A DNA stretch of 64,000 nucleotides, taken from positions 1 to 64,000 of the forward strand of contig NZ_CALNWY010000001.1 of the NCBI RefSeq assembly GCF_940807255.1, given 5' to 3'. A program made the translations under genes and the position numbers. Below the pieces are notes generated by a model. That model was not told the origin of the DNA. It ran no database searches and was given only the letters and a program-made list of their open reading frames with translations. Source of the DNA: Mixta sp. Marseille-Q2659. GTDB taxonomy: Bacteria; Pseudomonadota; Gammaproteobacteria; Enterobacterales; Enterobacteriaceae. Within the stretch, counting starts at the first letter, position 1. Each line of letters opens with the position of its first letter. Positions 9,292 to 21,897 of the stretch are shown here, in pieces.

Positions 9292-10665
9292 TTACTGCAG
9301 ACGCTGTTTCGCCTCGGCGATGGCTTTTGCAACCTGCTGCGGCGCGACGCCGCCTTTCGCATTACGCTTATCCAGGCAAGATTGCAGCGAAAGAACAGCA
9401 TACACGTCCTGTTCAATCATCGGACTGAACTGTTGTAGCTGCGCCAGCGTTAAGGCTTCCAGCGCCACGCCATGACTGATGGCCGCGACGACCGCTTCAC
9501 CGACGATATGATGCGCCTCACGGAAAGGGACGCCTTTGGCGACCAGATAATCCGCCAGTTCGGTGGCGTTCGCGTAACCCTGCTCCGCCGCTTCCTGGCA
9601 ACGTGGACGTTTTACCTGAATGCCATCCAGCACCAGCACCGACATATGCAGGCAGTCAAGCCAGGTATCGAGCGCATCGAACAGCCCTTCCTTATCTTCC
9701 TGCATGTCTTTGTTGTAGGCGAGCGGCAGCCCTTTCAGCGTCATCATCATGCCGGTCAGCGCACCCTGTACCCGGCCACATTTGCCGCGAATCAGTTCCA
9801 GCGCGTCAGGATTTTTCTTCTGCGGCATCAGCGATGAGCCGGACGTCACCCGATCGGACAGCTCAACAAAGTTCGCTTCGCCAGTATTAAAGAAGATCAG
9901 ATCTTCGGCGAAACGCGACAGATGTACCATGCCGATGGCGGCATCGGAGAGCAACTCCAGCGCATGATCGCGATCGGAAACGCTGTCCAGGCTGTTGCGT
10001 GTGGCAGAAGCAAAGCCCAGCCAACTCGCCAGCTGCTCGCGATCGATTTCATAAGCAGTGCCTGCCAGCGCGCCACAGCCCAACGGGCTAACGTCCAGAC
10101 GCTTCAGCGTATCCTGTAAACGGCTTTCATCACGTGCCAGCATTTCTACGTAAGCCAGGCACCAGTGAGCAAATGTCACCGGCTGCGCCCGCTGTAAATG
10201 GGTATAGCCCGGCATAACGGCATCCTGATTGGCTTCCGCCGTCGCCACCAGCGCCTGCTGCAGTTCACGCACCGCGCTCAGCAGCAGTAAAACCTGTTCT
10301 TTACACCAGAGTTTTAAATCGGTCGCCACCTGATCGTTGCGGCTGCGGCCGGTATGCAGTTTTTTGCCCAGTGCGCCGACTTTCTCAATCAGACGGCCTT
10401 CAACCCAGCTATGAATGTCTTCGGCATCGCTTTGCAGAATCTGTTGCGGATTAGCGCGCACTTCTTCCAGCAGCGTATTCAACGCAACTTCCAGCTGCTG
10501 CTGCTCATCCTGGGTCAGCACGTTAACGGTCACCAACGCTTTAGACCAGGCAACAGAGCCGGTAATGTCCTGTTCCGCCAGACGATAATCAAAACGCAGC
10601 GAATCGTTGAACTGTTTAAACCGTCCATCTGCCGCCTGTGTAAACCGTCCACCCCATAATGCCAT
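9292..10665 (-). CDS. argH: Argininosuccinate lyase
   Basis: Last step of arginine biosynthesis: cleaves argininosuccinate into arginine and fumarate. A member of the fumarase/aspartase superfamily, with the signature loop [12 protein letters not shown] carrying the catalytic Ser, and [11 protein letters not shown] near residue 110. It is 457 aa, as in E. coli, with the start at MALWGGRF; an upstream extension to 10728 lacks support. Last gene of the argCBGH run. Confidence 0.96.
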   Translation of the reverse strand: MALWGGRFTQAADGRFKQFNDSLRFDYRLAEQDITGSVAWSKALVTVNVLTQDEQQQLEVALNTLLEEVRANPQQILQSDAEDIHSWVEGRLIEKVGALGKKLHTGRSRNDQVATDLKLWCKEQVLLLLSAVRELQQALVATAEANQDAVMPGYTHLQRAQPVTFAHWCLAYVEMLARDESRLQDTLKRLDVSPLGCGALAGTAYEIDREQLASWLGFASATRNSLDSVSDRDHALELLSDAAIGMVHLSRFAEDLIFFNTGEANFVELSDRVTSGSSLMPQKKNPDALELIRGKCGRVQGALTGMMMTLKGLPLAYNKDMQEDKEGLFDALDTWLDCLHMSVLVLDGIQVKRPRCQEAAEQGYANATELADYLVAKGVPFREAHHIVGEAVVAAISHGVALEALTLAQLQQFSPMIEQDVYAVLSLQSCLDKRNAKGGVAPQQVAKAIAEAKQRLQ

Positions 10666-10750
10666 CTTGAATGCTCCTGAAATCTGTTGCGCGCAAGGCT
10701 CAGCCTGGCTTGTTATCAGGGCGGCCACCGCGCGCCGCCCTTACCGTCAG

Positions 10751-11962
10751 TTATTTTTTCTCGTTCAGCGCACGGATACGTGAAGAGAGTGAGAACAGAC
10801 GGATAAAGCCGCCCGCATGGCTGTGATCGTAAACTTCATCTTCGCCAAAGGTCGCGAACTCTTCAGAATAGAGGCTGTTAGCGGATTTTTTCTGAATCGC
10901 GGTAACCTGGCCTTTATAGAGCTGCAACACCACTTCGCCATTCACTTCGGTTGCCAGCGATTCAGCCGCCGCCTGCAGGGATTTACGCAGCGGAGCGAAC
11001 CAGCGTCCGTCATAAACCACGTAGGACATCTCCAGGCCCAGCTGCTCGCGCCATTTAAAACTGTCGCGATCCAGAACCAGCTGCTCTACGGCACGCAGCG
11101 CGTTAACCATAATGGTGCCGCCCGGAGTTTCATAGCAGCCGCGGGATTTAATGCCGACCAGACGGTTTTCGACGATGTCGATGCGGCCTACGCCATGTTT
11201 CGCGCCCAGCGCGTTCAGTTTGTCCAGACACTGGAACGGGCTCAGCTGTTCACCGTTAACCGCTACCACGCGGCCTTTTTCTACGGTGACAGTCACTTGC
11301 TCAGGCTGGTCCGGCGCTTCCTGCGGATCGACGGTCCAGACCCAGCAATCTTTGTTCGGCGCATTCCATGGGCTTTCCAGCACGCCGCCTTCAGTAGAAA
11401 TATGCCAGGCGTTTTCATCACGGCTGTAGATTTTTTCCAGCGAGGCGGTGGTCGGGATATTGCGCTCTTTCAGATAGTCGAGCAGCGCTTCGCGCGAACG
11501 CAGGTTCCACTCACGCCAGGGCGCGACCACTTTCAGCTGCGGCGCCAGCGCGGTATAGGTAGTTTCGAAACGCACCTGATCGTTGCCTTTGCCGGTTGCG
11601 CCATGACATAACGCATCGGCGCCCACTTTCAGCGCCAGCTCAACCTGCGCTTTAGCGATAATCGGGCGCGCCATCGAGGTGCCCAGCAGATAGCTGCCTT
11701 CATACAGCGCGCCGGTTTGCAGCACCGGATAAACGTAGTCACGAATAAATTCTTCACGCAGATCGGCGATATGACATTCTGACGCACCAGATTGCAGCGC
11801 CTTTTTCTCTACGCCGACTAAATCTTCACGATCCTGGCCAATATCCGCGACAAAGGCGACCACTTCACAACCGTAGTTCTCTTTCAGCCACGGAATAATA
11901 GCCGACGTATCCAGACCGCCAGAGTAAGCCAGAACGATTTTCTTGATGCCTTGGTTTTGCAT
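10751..11962 (-). CDS. argG: Argininosuccinate synthase (short bacterial type)
   Basis: Joins citrulline and aspartate with ATP to form argininosuccinate. The N-terminal PP-loop AYSGGLDTS is at about residue 12, and [13 protein letters not shown] and the citrulline-binding region follow. At 403 aa it is the widespread ~400-residue type, not the longer 447-residue form encoded away from the arg cluster in E. coli. It lies between argB and argH in the same direction with 25- and 85-bp gaps, so it is probably in the argCBGH operon under ArgR control. Confidence 0.95.
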   Translation of the reverse strand: MQNQGIKKIVLAYSGGLDTSAIIPWLKENYGCEVVAFVADIGQDREDLVGVEKKALQSGASECHIADLREEFIRDYVYPVLQTGALYEGSYLLGTSMARPIIAKAQVELALKVGADALCHGATGKGNDQVRFETTYTALAPQLKVVAPWREWNLRSREALLDYLKERNIPTTASLEKIYSRDENAWHISTEGGVLESPWNAPNKDCWVWTVDPQEAPDQPEQVTVTVEKGRVVAVNGEQLSPFQCLDKLNALGAKHGVGRIDIVENRLVGIKSRGCYETPGGTIMVNALRAVEQLVLDRDSFKWREQLGLEMSYVVYDGRWFAPLRKSLQAAAESLATEVNGEVVLQLYKGQVTAIQKKSANSLYSEEFATFGEDEVYDHSHAGGFIRLFSLSSRIRALNEKK

Positions 11963-11987
11963 GTCTTAATCCTTGAATGTTATTGCT

Positions 11988-12764
11988 TTATGCGTGAATC
12001 CGGGTGCCGATCGACACGCCGTTAAAGAGAGAAGGCAGCTGCTCGGCATGACGCCAGCTGGCAATATCGACCGGACGCCCCAGCGTACGCGCCGCATCCA
12101 GCGCCGCATGAACCTTAACAATCATGCCGTCGGTAATGATGCCCTGAGCAATCAGCTGCTCCGCTTTCGCCGTCGTCATTTCAGCAATCCGCTGGCCTTT
12201 GCCATCAAGAATACCGCTGACGTCAGAGAGTAAAACCAGGTCCGCGCCCAGCGTGGCCGCCAGCGCCGTCGCCGCCTGATCGGCGTTGACATTCATCAGC
12301 TGCCCCTCTTCGGTGATGCCAATGGAGCTGATTACCGGCATATAGCCCGCCTGCAACAGAGTATTAAGCAACGCCGGCGAGCCCGGCAATGCATTGCCAA
12401 CGTGGCCGAGTTCTTCATCAAACTGCGCCACATTCGCCATGCCGCCGTCGCCCAGGCACAGGCCCACCGCCGGAATATGATGTTTCTTCGCCCAGGCCAG
12501 CAGCGTCTTATTCGCCGTACCTGCCAGCGCGCCGGTAATAATGTCGATTTGGTCGGCAGGCGTAACGCGCAGGCCGTTTTTCTTCTGCACCGGCAACGCC
12601 AGTTTTTTCATCAGTTCATCGACCAGACAGCCGCCGCCGTGAACAATCAGCAGCGGGCGCTGATGCGCTTCCCGGTAAGTCACCAGCGCCGTAAACAGAC
12701 GCGCCAACGCTTCTTCGCTATCCAGCAGCACGCCGCCGAGTTTGATAATTAATGGAGTCGTCAT
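11988..12764 (-). CDS. argB: Acetylglutamate kinase
   Basis: Phosphorylates N-acetylglutamate, the second step of the arginine pathway. Amino-acid kinase fold: IKLGGVLLD at the N-terminus, VHGGG near residue 43, and [17 protein letters not shown] in the ATP domain. It is 258 aa, matching E. coli, with the start at [11 protein letters not shown]; a longer frame upstream is unsupported. It follows argC by 13 bp, so translation is likely coupled. Confidence 0.96.
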   Translation of the reverse strand: MTTPLIIKLGGVLLDSEEALARLFTALVTYREAHQRPLLIVHGGGCLVDELMKKLALPVQKKNGLRVTPADQIDIITGALAGTANKTLLAWAKKHHIPAVGLCLGDGGMANVAQFDEELGHVGNALPGSPALLNTLLQAGYMPVISSIGITEEGQLMNVNADQAATALAATLGADLVLLSDVSGILDGKGQRIAEMTTAKAEQLIAQGIITDGMIVKVHAALDAARTLGRPVDIASWRHAEQLPSLFNGVSIGTRIHA

Positions 12765-12777
12765 AATCGTTATCCGC

Positions 12778-13782
12778 TTAAATAAGTGACTGCGTTTCCG
12801 GGAAACCAAAACGAATATTAAGGCACTGCACCGCCTGCGAAGCCGCACCCTTCAGCAGATTGTCTTCCGCCGCTACCACAATCAGATGTTCATCCTGCAC
12901 AGCGAAGCCAATATCGCAGAATGGCAGGCCGACCACGGCTTTCAGCGCCGGCACGCCCTGCTCATAAACGCGCACCAGCGGTTTGTCCTGATAGGCGTTA
13001 TGAAACGCTTCGGCTACATCCTCACGGCTGACGCCTGGCTGCAACCGGCAGGTAATGGTGGCCAGAATGCCGCGTGGGAAATTGCCGAGATGCGGCGTAA
13101 AAATCACCGGCACGCCAAGGTGCGCGACAATTTCGGGATGATGACGATGATTAAAGATGCCGTAAGGCTGAAGGCTGACTTCGCAGAAGCTGTTGTTGAT
13201 ACTGGCCTTGCGCCCGGCGCCGCTCACGCCGCTGGTGGCATTGATCACCGGCCACTGCGCATCATTCAACAGGTTCGCCTCAATCAGCGGTTTCAGCGCC
13301 AGCTGCGCAGCAGTCGGGTAACAGCCAGGCACGGCGATCAGCTGCGCCTCTTTGATGGCGTCATGCTGCCACTCTGCCAGGCCGTAAACCGCTTTATCCA
13401 GCCACGCCGAATACTGATGGGTAAAGCCGTAATAGCGCGTATAGAAATCGGCATCGTTCACGCGGAACGCGCCGGAAAGATCGAACACCACGCAACCAGC
13501 GGCCAGAAACTGCGGCGCCAGATCGTGACTGACTTCATGCGCCGTGGCGAGAAATACCACATCCACTCGCTCGGCCCAGACGGAGACATCACTCAGCGGC
13601 TCCAGCGGCAGGTCGATAATCCCTTTCAGCTGCGGATGCAGATCGGAAAGACGTTTTCCGGCATCCGGGCTTTGCGCTGAAACCGCTAAAGCGGTTATGT
13701 TCATATGCGGATGACGATTCAGAAAGGTCGCCAGTTCAACGCCAGCATAACCGCTGGCACCAACAATCAGCGTATTCAACAT
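12778..13782 (-). CDS. argC: N-acetyl-gamma-glutamyl-phosphate reductase
   Basis: NADPH-dependent reduction of acetylglutamyl phosphate to the semialdehyde, third step of arginine synthesis. The Rossmann motif [10 protein letters not shown] is at residues 8-17, the catalytic Cys in PGCYPTAA at about 154, and a catalytic His in GNFPRGI / HHPEI context. 334 aa, as in E. coli. First gene of argCBGH, divergent from argE, with ARG boxes in the 176-bp gap. Confidence 0.96.
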   Translation of the reverse strand: MLNTLIVGASGYAGVELATFLNRHPHMNITALAVSAQSPDAGKRLSDLHPQLKGIIDLPLEPLSDVSVWAERVDVVFLATAHEVSHDLAPQFLAAGCVVFDLSGAFRVNDADFYTRYYGFTHQYSAWLDKAVYGLAEWQHDAIKEAQLIAVPGCYPTAAQLALKPLIEANLLNDAQWPVINATSGVSGAGRKASINNSFCEVSLQPYGIFNHRHHPEIVAHLGVPVIFTPHLGNFPRGILATITCRLQPGVSREDVAEAFHNAYQDKPLVRVYEQGVPALKAVVGLPFCDIGFAVQDEHLIVVAAEDNLLKGAASQAVQCLNIRFGFPETQSLI

Positions 13783-13894
13783 CAGGCTGTATACCTTTTA
13801 CAGTCATTCAGATCCGGTGTGCAGCCCTGTCGCCGCGCGCCATGAAGTCTAACGTTAACCCGCGGGTAATTTTATTTCCCATCGCACCAACGTT

Positions 13895-13933
13895 ATTGTA
13901 TTTTTATTCACTATTACTGCATGAATATTGATA
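13895..13933. promoter_or_regulatory. Paired ArgR operators (ARG boxes) between argC and argE
   Basis: Two 18-bp sites resemble the ARG-box core TGAAT-N4-ATTCA. Box 1 (13895-13912) has core TGTAT-TTTT-ATTCA and box 2 (13916-13933) has TGCAT-GAAT-ATTGA. They are separated by exactly 3 bp, the standard spacing for the ArgR hexamer. The position allows arginine-dependent repression of both argCBGH and argE. Confidence 0.75.
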
Positions 13934-13958
13934 CATCCTAACTCAAGGACCGTCAACA

Positions 13959-15107
13959 GTGAAGACAAAATTACCGCCTTTTATCGAACTTTACCGCCAG
14001 CTGATAGCCATCCCATCCATCAGCGCCACCGACAGCGCGCTCGATCAGAGCAATGAAAGTTTAATCACTCTGCTGGCCGGCTGGTTTCGTGATTTAGGCT
14101 TCAACGTAGAAGTCCAGCCGGTGCCCGGCACACGCAATAAATTCAATATGCTGGCGAGAAGCGGCGAAGGTACAGGCGGCCTGCTGCTGGCGGGCCATAC
14201 CGATACGGTTCCCTTTGATGATGGACGCTGGACACGCGATCCTTTTACGCTGGCAGAGCATGACAACAAGCTGTACGGCCTTGGCACGGCGGATATGAAA
14301 GGCTTCTTCGCTTTTATTCTGGATACGCTGCGCGACACCGACATCAGCAAGCTACAAAAACCGCTCTATATCCTCGCGACAGCAGATGAAGAAACTACGA
14401 TGGCGGGCGCAAAATATTTTGCTGAATCCGCCACGCTGCGCCCGGATTGCGCGATTATCGGCGAGCCGACCTCCTTAAAACCGGTGCGCGCGCATAAAGG
14501 GCATCTCTCGAACGTGATTCGCGTTGAAGGACAATCGGGCCACTCCAGCGATCCGTCGCGCGGGGTTAACGCCATTGAGCTAATGCACGAAGCGATCGGC
14601 CATCTGATGGAGCTGCGCAACACGCTGAAAGAGCGTTATCACCATGACGGCTTCGCAATCCCTTATCCGACGATGAACTTTGGCCATATCCACGGCGGCG
14701 ACGCGGCCAACCGCATCTGCGCCTGCTGCGAGCTGCATATGGATATTCGACCGCTGCCGGGTCTGACGCTGAAGGATCTGGATGAGTTATTGAATGAGGC
14801 GCTGGCGCCGGTAAGCGTGCGCTGGCCTGGCCGCCTGACGGTTGCGGAACTGCATCCGCCGATTCCGGGCTATGAATGCCCGCGCGATCATCAGCTGGTA
14901 CAGGTAGTGGAAAAGCTGCTCGGTACGCCGACCGAAGTGGTGAACTACTGTACCGAAGCGCCGTTTATTCAACAGCTGTGTCCAACCCTGGTATTAGGGC
15001 CGGGATCGATTAATCAGGCGCACCAGCCAGATGAATTTATTGATACCGCATTTATCAAACCAACACGCGAGCTGATCGCGCAACTGGTTAACCATTTCTG
15101 TCACTAA
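13959..15107 (+). CDS. argE: N-acetylornithine deacetylase
   Basis: Hydrolyses N-acetylornithine to ornithine and acetate, the step that defines the linear arginine pathway. An M20 metallohydrolase: metal-site motifs AGHTDTVP (His, about 80), GTADMKGF (Asp, about 112), [10 protein letters not shown] (Glu pair, about 144) and a C-terminal His near [13 protein letters not shown]. 382 aa against 383 in E. coli. The start is GTG with AAGGA 9 bases upstream. Divergent from argC. Confidence 0.95.
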   Translation: MKTKLPPFIELYRQLIAIPSISATDSALDQSNESLITLLAGWFRDLGFNVEVQPVPGTRNKFNMLARSGEGTGGLLLAGHTDTVPFDDGRWTRDPFTLAEHDNKLYGLGTADMKGFFAFILDTLRDTDISKLQKPLYILATADEETTMAGAKYFAESATLRPDCAIIGEPTSLKPVRAHKGHLSNVIRVEGQSGHSSDPSRGVNAIELMHEAIGHLMELRNTLKERYHHDGFAIPYPTMNFGHIHGGDAANRICACCELHMDIRPLPGLTLKDLDELLNEALAPVSVRWPGRLTVAELHPPIPGYECPRDHQLVQVVEKLLGTPTEVVNYCTEAPFIQQLCPTLVLGPGSINQAHQPDEFIDTAFIKPTRELIAQLVNHFCH

Positions 15108-15350
15108 TTAGCAGCATTTGGGGCAATTGACTGCAAAAACGGTAAATTGCTCCTGCAAAGTTCCAACTTTCCCGATAAGAATAACTTATCCCACTTCGTC
15201 ATTGTTAAATTTCTTAAATTACCTACATTTAACGGCAGTACGCTGCAGGTTTTACGCAATTGACGAACGAGAAGTTACATGGCTAGATAAAAGGCGGCGT
15301 TATACCCGCCAGGGTAAAAATTAAAAGACAAGAAGGGTGTCAGGGGTCAT

Positions 15351-18002
15351 ATGAACGAACAATATTCCGCAATGCGAAGTAATGTCAGTATGCTCGGCAA
15401 ACTGCTCGGGGATACTATTAAGGATGCGCTGGGAGAAAACATCCTTGATCGGGTGGAAACCATCCGCAAACTCTCCAAGTCATCCCGCGCGGGAAATGAC
15501 GCTCATCGTCAGGAGCTGCTTACCACATTACAAAACCTCTCGAATGACGAGCTACTACCGGTCGCGCGCGCCTTTAGCCAGTTCCTGAACCTGACCAACG
15601 TTGCTGAACAGTACCAGACGATTTCGCCGCACGGTGAAGGCGCTAACCATCCTGAGCTGATGAAAAAAGCCTTCGAACGCCTGAAGCAAAAGCCCGATTT
15701 GAACGAAGCCGATATTCGCGCAGCGATTGAATCCCTGTCGCTGGAGCTGGTGCTGACCGCTCACCCTACTGAAATTACGCGCCGTACCCTGATTCACAAA
15801 CTGGTTGAGGTAAACACCTGTTTAAAACAGCTCGATCATAATGATCTCACTGATTATGACCGCAACCAGATTATGCGTCGTTTGCGCCAGCTGGTGGCGC
15901 AAGCCTGGCATACCGATGAGATCCGTAAATATCGCCCTTCCCCGGTTGATGAAGCCAAGTGGGGCTTTGCCGTGGTGGAAAACAGCCTGTGGGATGGCGT
16001 GCCTGATTTTCTGCGCGAGCTGAACGAACAGGTAGAAGAAACCTTTGGCTATACGCTGCCGGTTGATTTTGTGCCGGTGCAGTTCACCTCATGGATGGGC
16101 GGCGACCGCGACGGCAACCCTAACGTCACGGCCAGCATTACGCGCCACGTCATGCAGCTGAGCCGCTGGAAAGCCGCCGATCTCTTTTTGCGCGACATTG
16201 GCGTGCTGATTTCCGAACTGTCGATGTCGGAATGTACGGAGGAGCTGCGTGCGCTATGCGGCGATGCGGACGCGCTTGAGCCTTATCGCGTAATTTTGAA
16301 ACGCCTGCGCGCGCAATTGATGACGACTCAAACTTATCTTGAGCGCCGGCTGAAAGGCGACCGCCTGCCGCGCCCGGAAGGGTTGTTGATTTCCAATGAC
16401 CAACTTTGGGATCCGCTGTATGCCTGCTATCAATCCTTGCAGGCATGCGGCATGGGCATTATTGCCAACGGGCAGCTGCTCGATACGCTGCGCCGGGTGA
16501 AATGTTTTGGCGTGCCGCTGGTGCGTATCGACCTGCGTCAGGAAAGCACACGCCATACCGAAGCGCTGGCCGAGATTACGCGCTATCTTGGCCTTGGTGA
16601 TTATGAAAGCTGGTCAGAAGCGGACAAACAGGCGTTTCTGATCCGTGAGCTGAACTCCAAACGCCCGCTGCTGCCGCGCCAGTGGGAGCCGAGCGAAGAG
16701 ACGCGCGAGGTGCTGGAAACCTGTCGCGTGGCGGCGGAAGCACCGCGCGGCTCTATCGCCGCCTATGTCATTTCGATGGCCAAAACGCCTTCCGACGTGC
16801 TGGCGGTTCATCTGCTGCTGAAAGAAGCCGGTATTCCTTTTGCGATGCCGGTGGCGCCGCTGTTTGAAACCCTCGATGACCTGAATAACGCTAACGATGT
16901 GATGTCGCAGCTGCTGAGCATCGACTGGTATCGCGGCTTTATTCAGGGCAAACAGATGGTGATGATCGGCTATTCCGACTCGGCAAAAGATGCGGGCGTC
17001 ATGGCCGCCTCCTGGGCGCAATATCAGGCTCAGGACGCGCTGATTAAAACCTGTGAAAAAGCGGGCATTGCCCTGACGCTGTTTCACGGACGCGGCGGCA
17101 CCATTGGACGCGGCGGCGCGCCAGCGCAGGCGGCGCTGCTCTCCCAGCCGCCGGGCAGCCTGAAGGGCGGCCTGCGCGTTACCGAACAGGGCGAAATGAT
17201 CCGCTTTAAATATGGTCTGCCGGAAGTGGCCGTCGCCAGCCTGTCGCTTTATACCAGCGCCATCCTTGAGGCGAACCTGCTGCCACCACCGGAGCCGAAA
17301 AGCGAATGGCGCGCCATTATGGATCAGCTTTCTGAGGTTTCCTGCGCCATGTATCGCGGCTACGTACGCGAAAATCCAGACTTCGTGCCCTATTTCCGTT
17401 CGGCAACGCCGGAACTGGAATTAGGCAAACTGCCGCTGGGCTCGCGTCCGGCGAAACGTCGTCCGACCGGCGGCGTTGAATCGCTGCGCGCCATCCCGTG
17501 GATTTTCGCCTGGACGCAAAACCGCCTGATGCTGCCCGCCTGGCTGGGCGCTGGCGCGGCGCTGCAAAAGGCGATGGATGAAGGACATCGGGATCAGCTG
17601 GAAGCGATGTGTCGTGACTGGCCGTTCTTCTCAACCCGTCTTGGCATGTTGGAAATGGTCTTTTCCAAGGCTGACCTCTGGCTGGCGGAATATTACGATC
17701 AACGCCTGGTGGATGCTTCGCTCTGGCCGCTGGGCAAAGAGCTGCGCGATCGGCTGGCTGCAGATATTAAAGCGGTGCTGACCATCGCTAACGATGCGCA
17801 TCTGATGGCGGACGAGCCGTGGATCGCCGAATCTATCGCCCTGCGCAACGTTTATACCGACCCGCTTAATGTGCTACAGGCTGAACTGCTGCATCGTTCA
17901 CGCGCGCAGGAAGCGAAAGGGGAAGAGACGGATCCGCAGGTTGAGCAGGCGCTGATGGTGACCATCGCTGGCGTCGCGGCAGGAATGCGTAACACCGGTT
18001 AA
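15351..18002 (+). CDS. ppc: Phosphoenolpyruvate carboxylase
   Basis: Carboxylates PEP to oxaloacetate, the main anaplerotic step feeding the TCA cycle and aspartate-family amino acids. 883 aa, as in E. coli. Catalytic motifs are VLTAHPTEI (His138), the [14 protein letters not shown] loop near 579-592, and the terminal MRNTG that contributes to the aspartate inhibitor site. Located next to argE as in E. coli. Confidence 0.97.
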   Translation: MNEQYSAMRSNVSMLGKLLGDTIKDALGENILDRVETIRKLSKSSRAGNDAHRQELLTTLQNLSNDELLPVARAFSQFLNLTNVAEQYQTISPHGEGANHPELMKKAFERLKQKPDLNEADIRAAIESLSLELVLTAHPTEITRRTLIHKLVEVNTCLKQLDHNDLTDYDRNQIMRRLRQLVAQAWHTDEIRKYRPSPVDEAKWGFAVVENSLWDGVPDFLRELNEQVEETFGYTLPVDFVPVQFTSWMGGDRDGNPNVTASITRHVMQLSRWKAADLFLRDIGVLISELSMSECTEELRALCGDADALEPYRVILKRLRAQLMTTQTYLERRLKGDRLPRPEGLLISNDQLWDPLYACYQSLQACGMGIIANGQLLDTLRRVKCFGVPLVRIDLRQESTRHTEALAEITRYLGLGDYESWSEADKQAFLIRELNSKRPLLPRQWEPSEETREVLETCRVAAEAPRGSIAAYVISMAKTPSDVLAVHLLLKEAGIPFAMPVAPLFETLDDLNNANDVMSQLLSIDWYRGFIQGKQMVMIGYSDSAKDAGVMAASWAQYQAQDALIKTCEKAGIALTLFHGRGGTIGRGGAPAQAALLSQPPGSLKGGLRVTEQGEMIRFKYGLPEVAVASLSLYTSAILEANLLPPPEPKSEWRAIMDQLSEVSCAMYRGYVRENPDFVPYFRSATPELELGKLPLGSRPAKRRPTGGVESLRAIPWIFAWTQNRLMLPAWLGAGAALQKAMDEGHRDQLEAMCRDWPFFSTRLGMLEMVFSKADLWLAEYYDQRLVDASLWPLGKELRDRLAADIKAVLTIANDAHLMADEPWIAESIALRNVYTDPLNVLQAELLHRSRAQEAKGEETDPQVEQALMVTIAGVAAGMRNTG

Positions 18003-18048
18003 CCTGAATAGCCGCCTTCCGTAAGCGAGGCGATTAACAGACAACGTC

Positions 18049-18085
18049 AAAAAAGTTCATGCCCTGAGGGACATGAACTTTTTTT
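18049..18085. terminator. Terminator between ppc and metF (probably bidirectional)
   Basis: AAAAAAGTTCATG pairs with CATGAACTTTTTT around a GC-containing loop. It ends in a T-run on the plus strand and begins with an A-run, so it can serve ppc and convergent metF. Confidence 0.8.
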
Positions 18086-18144
18086 ATGCGGATAAATCAG
18101 CGAGTTTTATACAGATGAGCAAAAGAACCCAGAAATGTCTTCTG

Positions 18145-19059
<915 letters not shown>

Positions 19060-19098
19060 TTATCTATCGCTATTAGAAGAAAACAACCCGCGCCTTAC

Positions 19099-19122
19099 AA
19101 ACATCCATACGTTTAGACGTCT
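19099..19122. promoter_or_regulatory. MetJ operator (met boxes) of metF
   Basis: A perfect met box AGACGTCT (19115-19122) is preceded in register by ATACGTTT (6 of 8) and AAACATCC (5 of 8). MetJ binds tandem 8-bp boxes cooperatively with S-adenosylmethionine. Confidence 0.8.
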
Positions 19123-19426
19123 ACAGCTCCACAAGATGCAGCCTGGCTGTTTATTTGTCAATCAAAAAGCATTCAACTTGCGCTGAATATCTTTCATCTC
19201 ATCATCCATACGCGACAGGCAGGTAGAGAAGCGTGTAACCACAACGGTTTAAGGCCTTAGCATCGAATAACGCAGCATTCTCTTTTATTTGGCTCCTCTG
19301 AACCACAGGACATTAGCAGTGCCTGTAACTTTTAAAAGGATTTAAAAAGCAGTTAAATGCCGACCCGTTTATTTTGGCCTAAAAGGCTTCGCTCTCTTCT
19401 GACGCATGGTTCAAGAAGCGAGAAAG

Positions 19427-19452
19427 CAAAACGGGTGGCTTGCGCCACCCGT
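19427..19452 (-). terminator. Terminator of metBL
   Basis: On the minus strand a 9-bp perfect stem (ACGGGTGGC / GCCACCCGT) with a 4-base loop is followed by TTTTGCTTT, directly after the metL stop. Confidence 0.8.
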
Positions 19453-19458
19453 TCCCGT

Positions 19459-21894
19459 TTACAGCAGTTGCGCCAGCCGGTTAATGTCGGACTGAATCGC
19501 CCCGGCGGTCACATCGCGTCCGGCGCCGGGACCGCGGATCACCAGCGGGTTATCGCGATACCAACGGCTTTCAATAGCAAAGACATTGTCACACGGCAGC
19601 AGCGCGGCCAGCGGATGCTCAGGACGTACCGCCTCAATGCCGACGCGCGCTTTGCCGTTAGCATCGAAACGGGCGACGTAACGCAGCACCAGTCCCATCT
19701 CCTGCGCCGCTTCCAGACGCTGTAACATCTGCTCGTTCAGCGCTTCGCTATTTTCAAAGAAATGATCCACCGAACCCTGCTCACAACCGGCAGGCACCAG
19801 CGACTCCACACGCACCTGATCCGGTTCAATATCGTAGCCCGCTTCGCGCGCCAGAATCACCAGCTTGCGCATGACATCCTGACCGGAAAGGTCAACGCGC
19901 GGATCCGGTTCAGTCAGCCCCTGCTGCCAGGCCTGATCGACCAGTTCGCTGAAAGGCACCGTGCCGTCGAACTGTAAAAACAGCCAGGAGAGCGTGCCGG
20001 AGAAGATGCCGCTGATCGACAGAATGCTGTCGCCGCTTTCCCGCAGGTCGCGCACTGTATGATTGACCGGCAGACCGGCGCCAACCGTGGCGTTATACAG
20101 CCAGTGACGATCGGTTTTCGCGAAGGCGTCACGGATCTGCCGCCAGTGGTAGCTATCTGACGCGCCAGCCACTTTATTGGCGCTAATCACATGGAAGCCG
20201 TGGCTGGCGAAATCCAGATATTGCCCGGCCAGCGCTTCGCTGGCGGTTACGTCCAGAACCACCAGATCGTCGTAAGGATGCGCGCGCATCCACAAGAATA
20301 GCGACTCCTCATCCTGCATGACCGCTTCATCTTCAAAAAACGCCAGCGCCCGACTGGCATCCAGCCCGTCATAGCTCAGCAGGCTGCGGCGGCTGTCTAC
20401 AACGCCTGCCAGCACAAATTCGAAACCGGTACGGGCAGAGAGGCTTTTCTGCTCGCGGGCAAAGAGTTCCAGCCAGCGCGAGCCGATATTGCCTTTGCCA
20501 AACAGCATCAGGCCGATACGTTTTTCCGCGCGGAACAGCGACTGATGTAGCCCCTGCACCAGATGTTCGGTCGGGCCGACGCGCAACACCGCCACCAGAC
20601 TGATGCCTTCTTCCGACTGCCAGATAAATTCCACCGGCTGATCGTTGATCTGCTGCCAGAAACGATGACTGTGCAGCGGGTTACGGCTAACGCCAGCGCC
20701 AACCAACGCTACCAGCGCCAGCCCTTCGCGCAAATGCAGGTGGCCCGGCAGTCCGGCGTCCTGCAACAGAGCGAAGGCGCTGTTAACCACTTCCGAGGTG
20801 TAGCAGAGCTGCAGCAGGTTACGGTCGCTGTGGACACCGATCGCCAACGGGCGGATCTGCGCGCGTTTCAGCAGCTGCTCGACTTCTTTATGCAGCGCGG
20901 CAAAATCGTGCTGCGGAGCAACTTCAATATCAATCAGGCAAACATCGTCATGGCTGGTCACGATGCGCGCGCCGGTGCCGGACGCCAGCACACGCTCAAT
21001 ACGCGTCGAACCCTGCTCCGGCTGATAGCTACAGCGCAGCTGCAAATCAATATCGCTGTTGGAAACCGGCTGTAGCGTACGTGCGTGCAGTACCGGCGCG
21101 GCCAGGCGCGCCAGTTCGCTCGCTTCATCGAGACGCAGCAAGGGCAGCAAACAGGCATCTTTTACTTTGCGGGGATCGGCGCTGTAAACACCGGCGACAT
21201 CGCTCCAGATCGTCACGCGGCTGACGCCTGCCAGCGCTCCGATCTGCGTGGCGGAATAGTCGGAGCCGTTGCGACCCAGCAGCACGGTTTCTCCGGCGTC
21301 GTTTCGGCTAATAAAACCGGTGACCACCAGACGCTGATGCGCATGCTGCGCCATCAACTGCTGTAACAGCGGCCAGGATTTGCCTTCATCTACCTGCGGT
21401 TGCGCCGCGCGTTCGGCGCGCAAGAACTCACGCGCATCCAGCCAGCACGCTTCCAGATCGCGCTGTTGCAACACCGCCGCCATCAGCCGCGCTGACCATA
21501 CTTCGCCGTGACCGACGACTTCGGCATAGACCGCATCGGTAATTTTGCCGTCCAGCAGCGCCGCCAGGCGCTCCAGATCCTGAATAAACTGGTTCAGTAG
21601 CGGCTGAGCTAATTCCGGCGACAGCAGACCTTTAATCAGATCGGACTGATAACGACGCAGACTTTGCTGTACCTGATGGGCCGAAAGCCGATCGCTCTGA
21701 CTGAGCTTTAACCAGCTAATCAGCTGGTTAGTGGTGCTGCCCGCGGCAGAAACCACCATTAAATCTCCTGGCTGGCTGTAATCGGCCATAATGCCTGCGA
21801 CGCGCTGATAACAGCTAACATCGGCCAGGCTACTGCCGCCAAATTTATGCAGCTGCCTGCTGTGCGGCGCGCCCGCTGCGGCTGAATTACTCAT
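19459..21894 (-). CDS. metL: Bifunctional aspartokinase II / homoserine dehydrogenase II
   Basis: Catalyses the first and third steps from aspartate to homoserine, the branch feeding methionine. The N-terminal kinase domain (about 1-300) has KFGGSSLAD and GFISRN/GRNGSDYSA; two regulatory segments follow; the C-terminal dehydrogenase (about 460-811) has the NAD(P) motif LFGKGNIGSRW and NATVGAGLPV. 811 aa against 810 in E. coli. It follows metB with a 3-bp gap, so the two are translationally coupled under MetJ control. Confidence 0.96.
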   Translation of the reverse strand: MSNSAAAGAPHSRQLHKFGGSSLADVSCYQRVAGIMADYSQPGDLMVVSAAGSTTNQLISWLKLSQSDRLSAHQVQQSLRRYQSDLIKGLLSPELAQPLLNQFIQDLERLAALLDGKITDAVYAEVVGHGEVWSARLMAAVLQQRDLEACWLDAREFLRAERAAQPQVDEGKSWPLLQQLMAQHAHQRLVVTGFISRNDAGETVLLGRNGSDYSATQIGALAGVSRVTIWSDVAGVYSADPRKVKDACLLPLLRLDEASELARLAAPVLHARTLQPVSNSDIDLQLRCSYQPEQGSTRIERVLASGTGARIVTSHDDVCLIDIEVAPQHDFAALHKEVEQLLKRAQIRPLAIGVHSDRNLLQLCYTSEVVNSAFALLQDAGLPGHLHLREGLALVALVGAGVSRNPLHSHRFWQQINDQPVEFIWQSEEGISLVAVLRVGPTEHLVQGLHQSLFRAEKRIGLMLFGKGNIGSRWLELFAREQKSLSARTGFEFVLAGVVDSRRSLLSYDGLDASRALAFFEDEAVMQDEESLFLWMRAHPYDDLVVLDVTASEALAGQYLDFASHGFHVISANKVAGASDSYHWRQIRDAFAKTDRHWLYNATVGAGLPVNHTVRDLRESGDSILSISGIFSGTLSWLFLQFDGTVPFSELVDQAWQQGLTEPDPRVDLSGQDVMRKLVILAREAGYDIEPDQVRVESLVPAGCEQGSVDHFFENSEALNEQMLQRLEAAQEMGLVLRYVARFDANGKARVGIEAVRPEHPLAALLPCDNVFAIESRWYRDNPLVIRGPGAGRDVTAGAIQSDINRLAQLL

Positions 21895-21897
21895 CTC

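Noticed and set aside
10817-11611. 264-codon plus-strand frame opposite argG
   Set aside because: Antisense shadow of a highly conserved gene; no start signal or recognisable domain.
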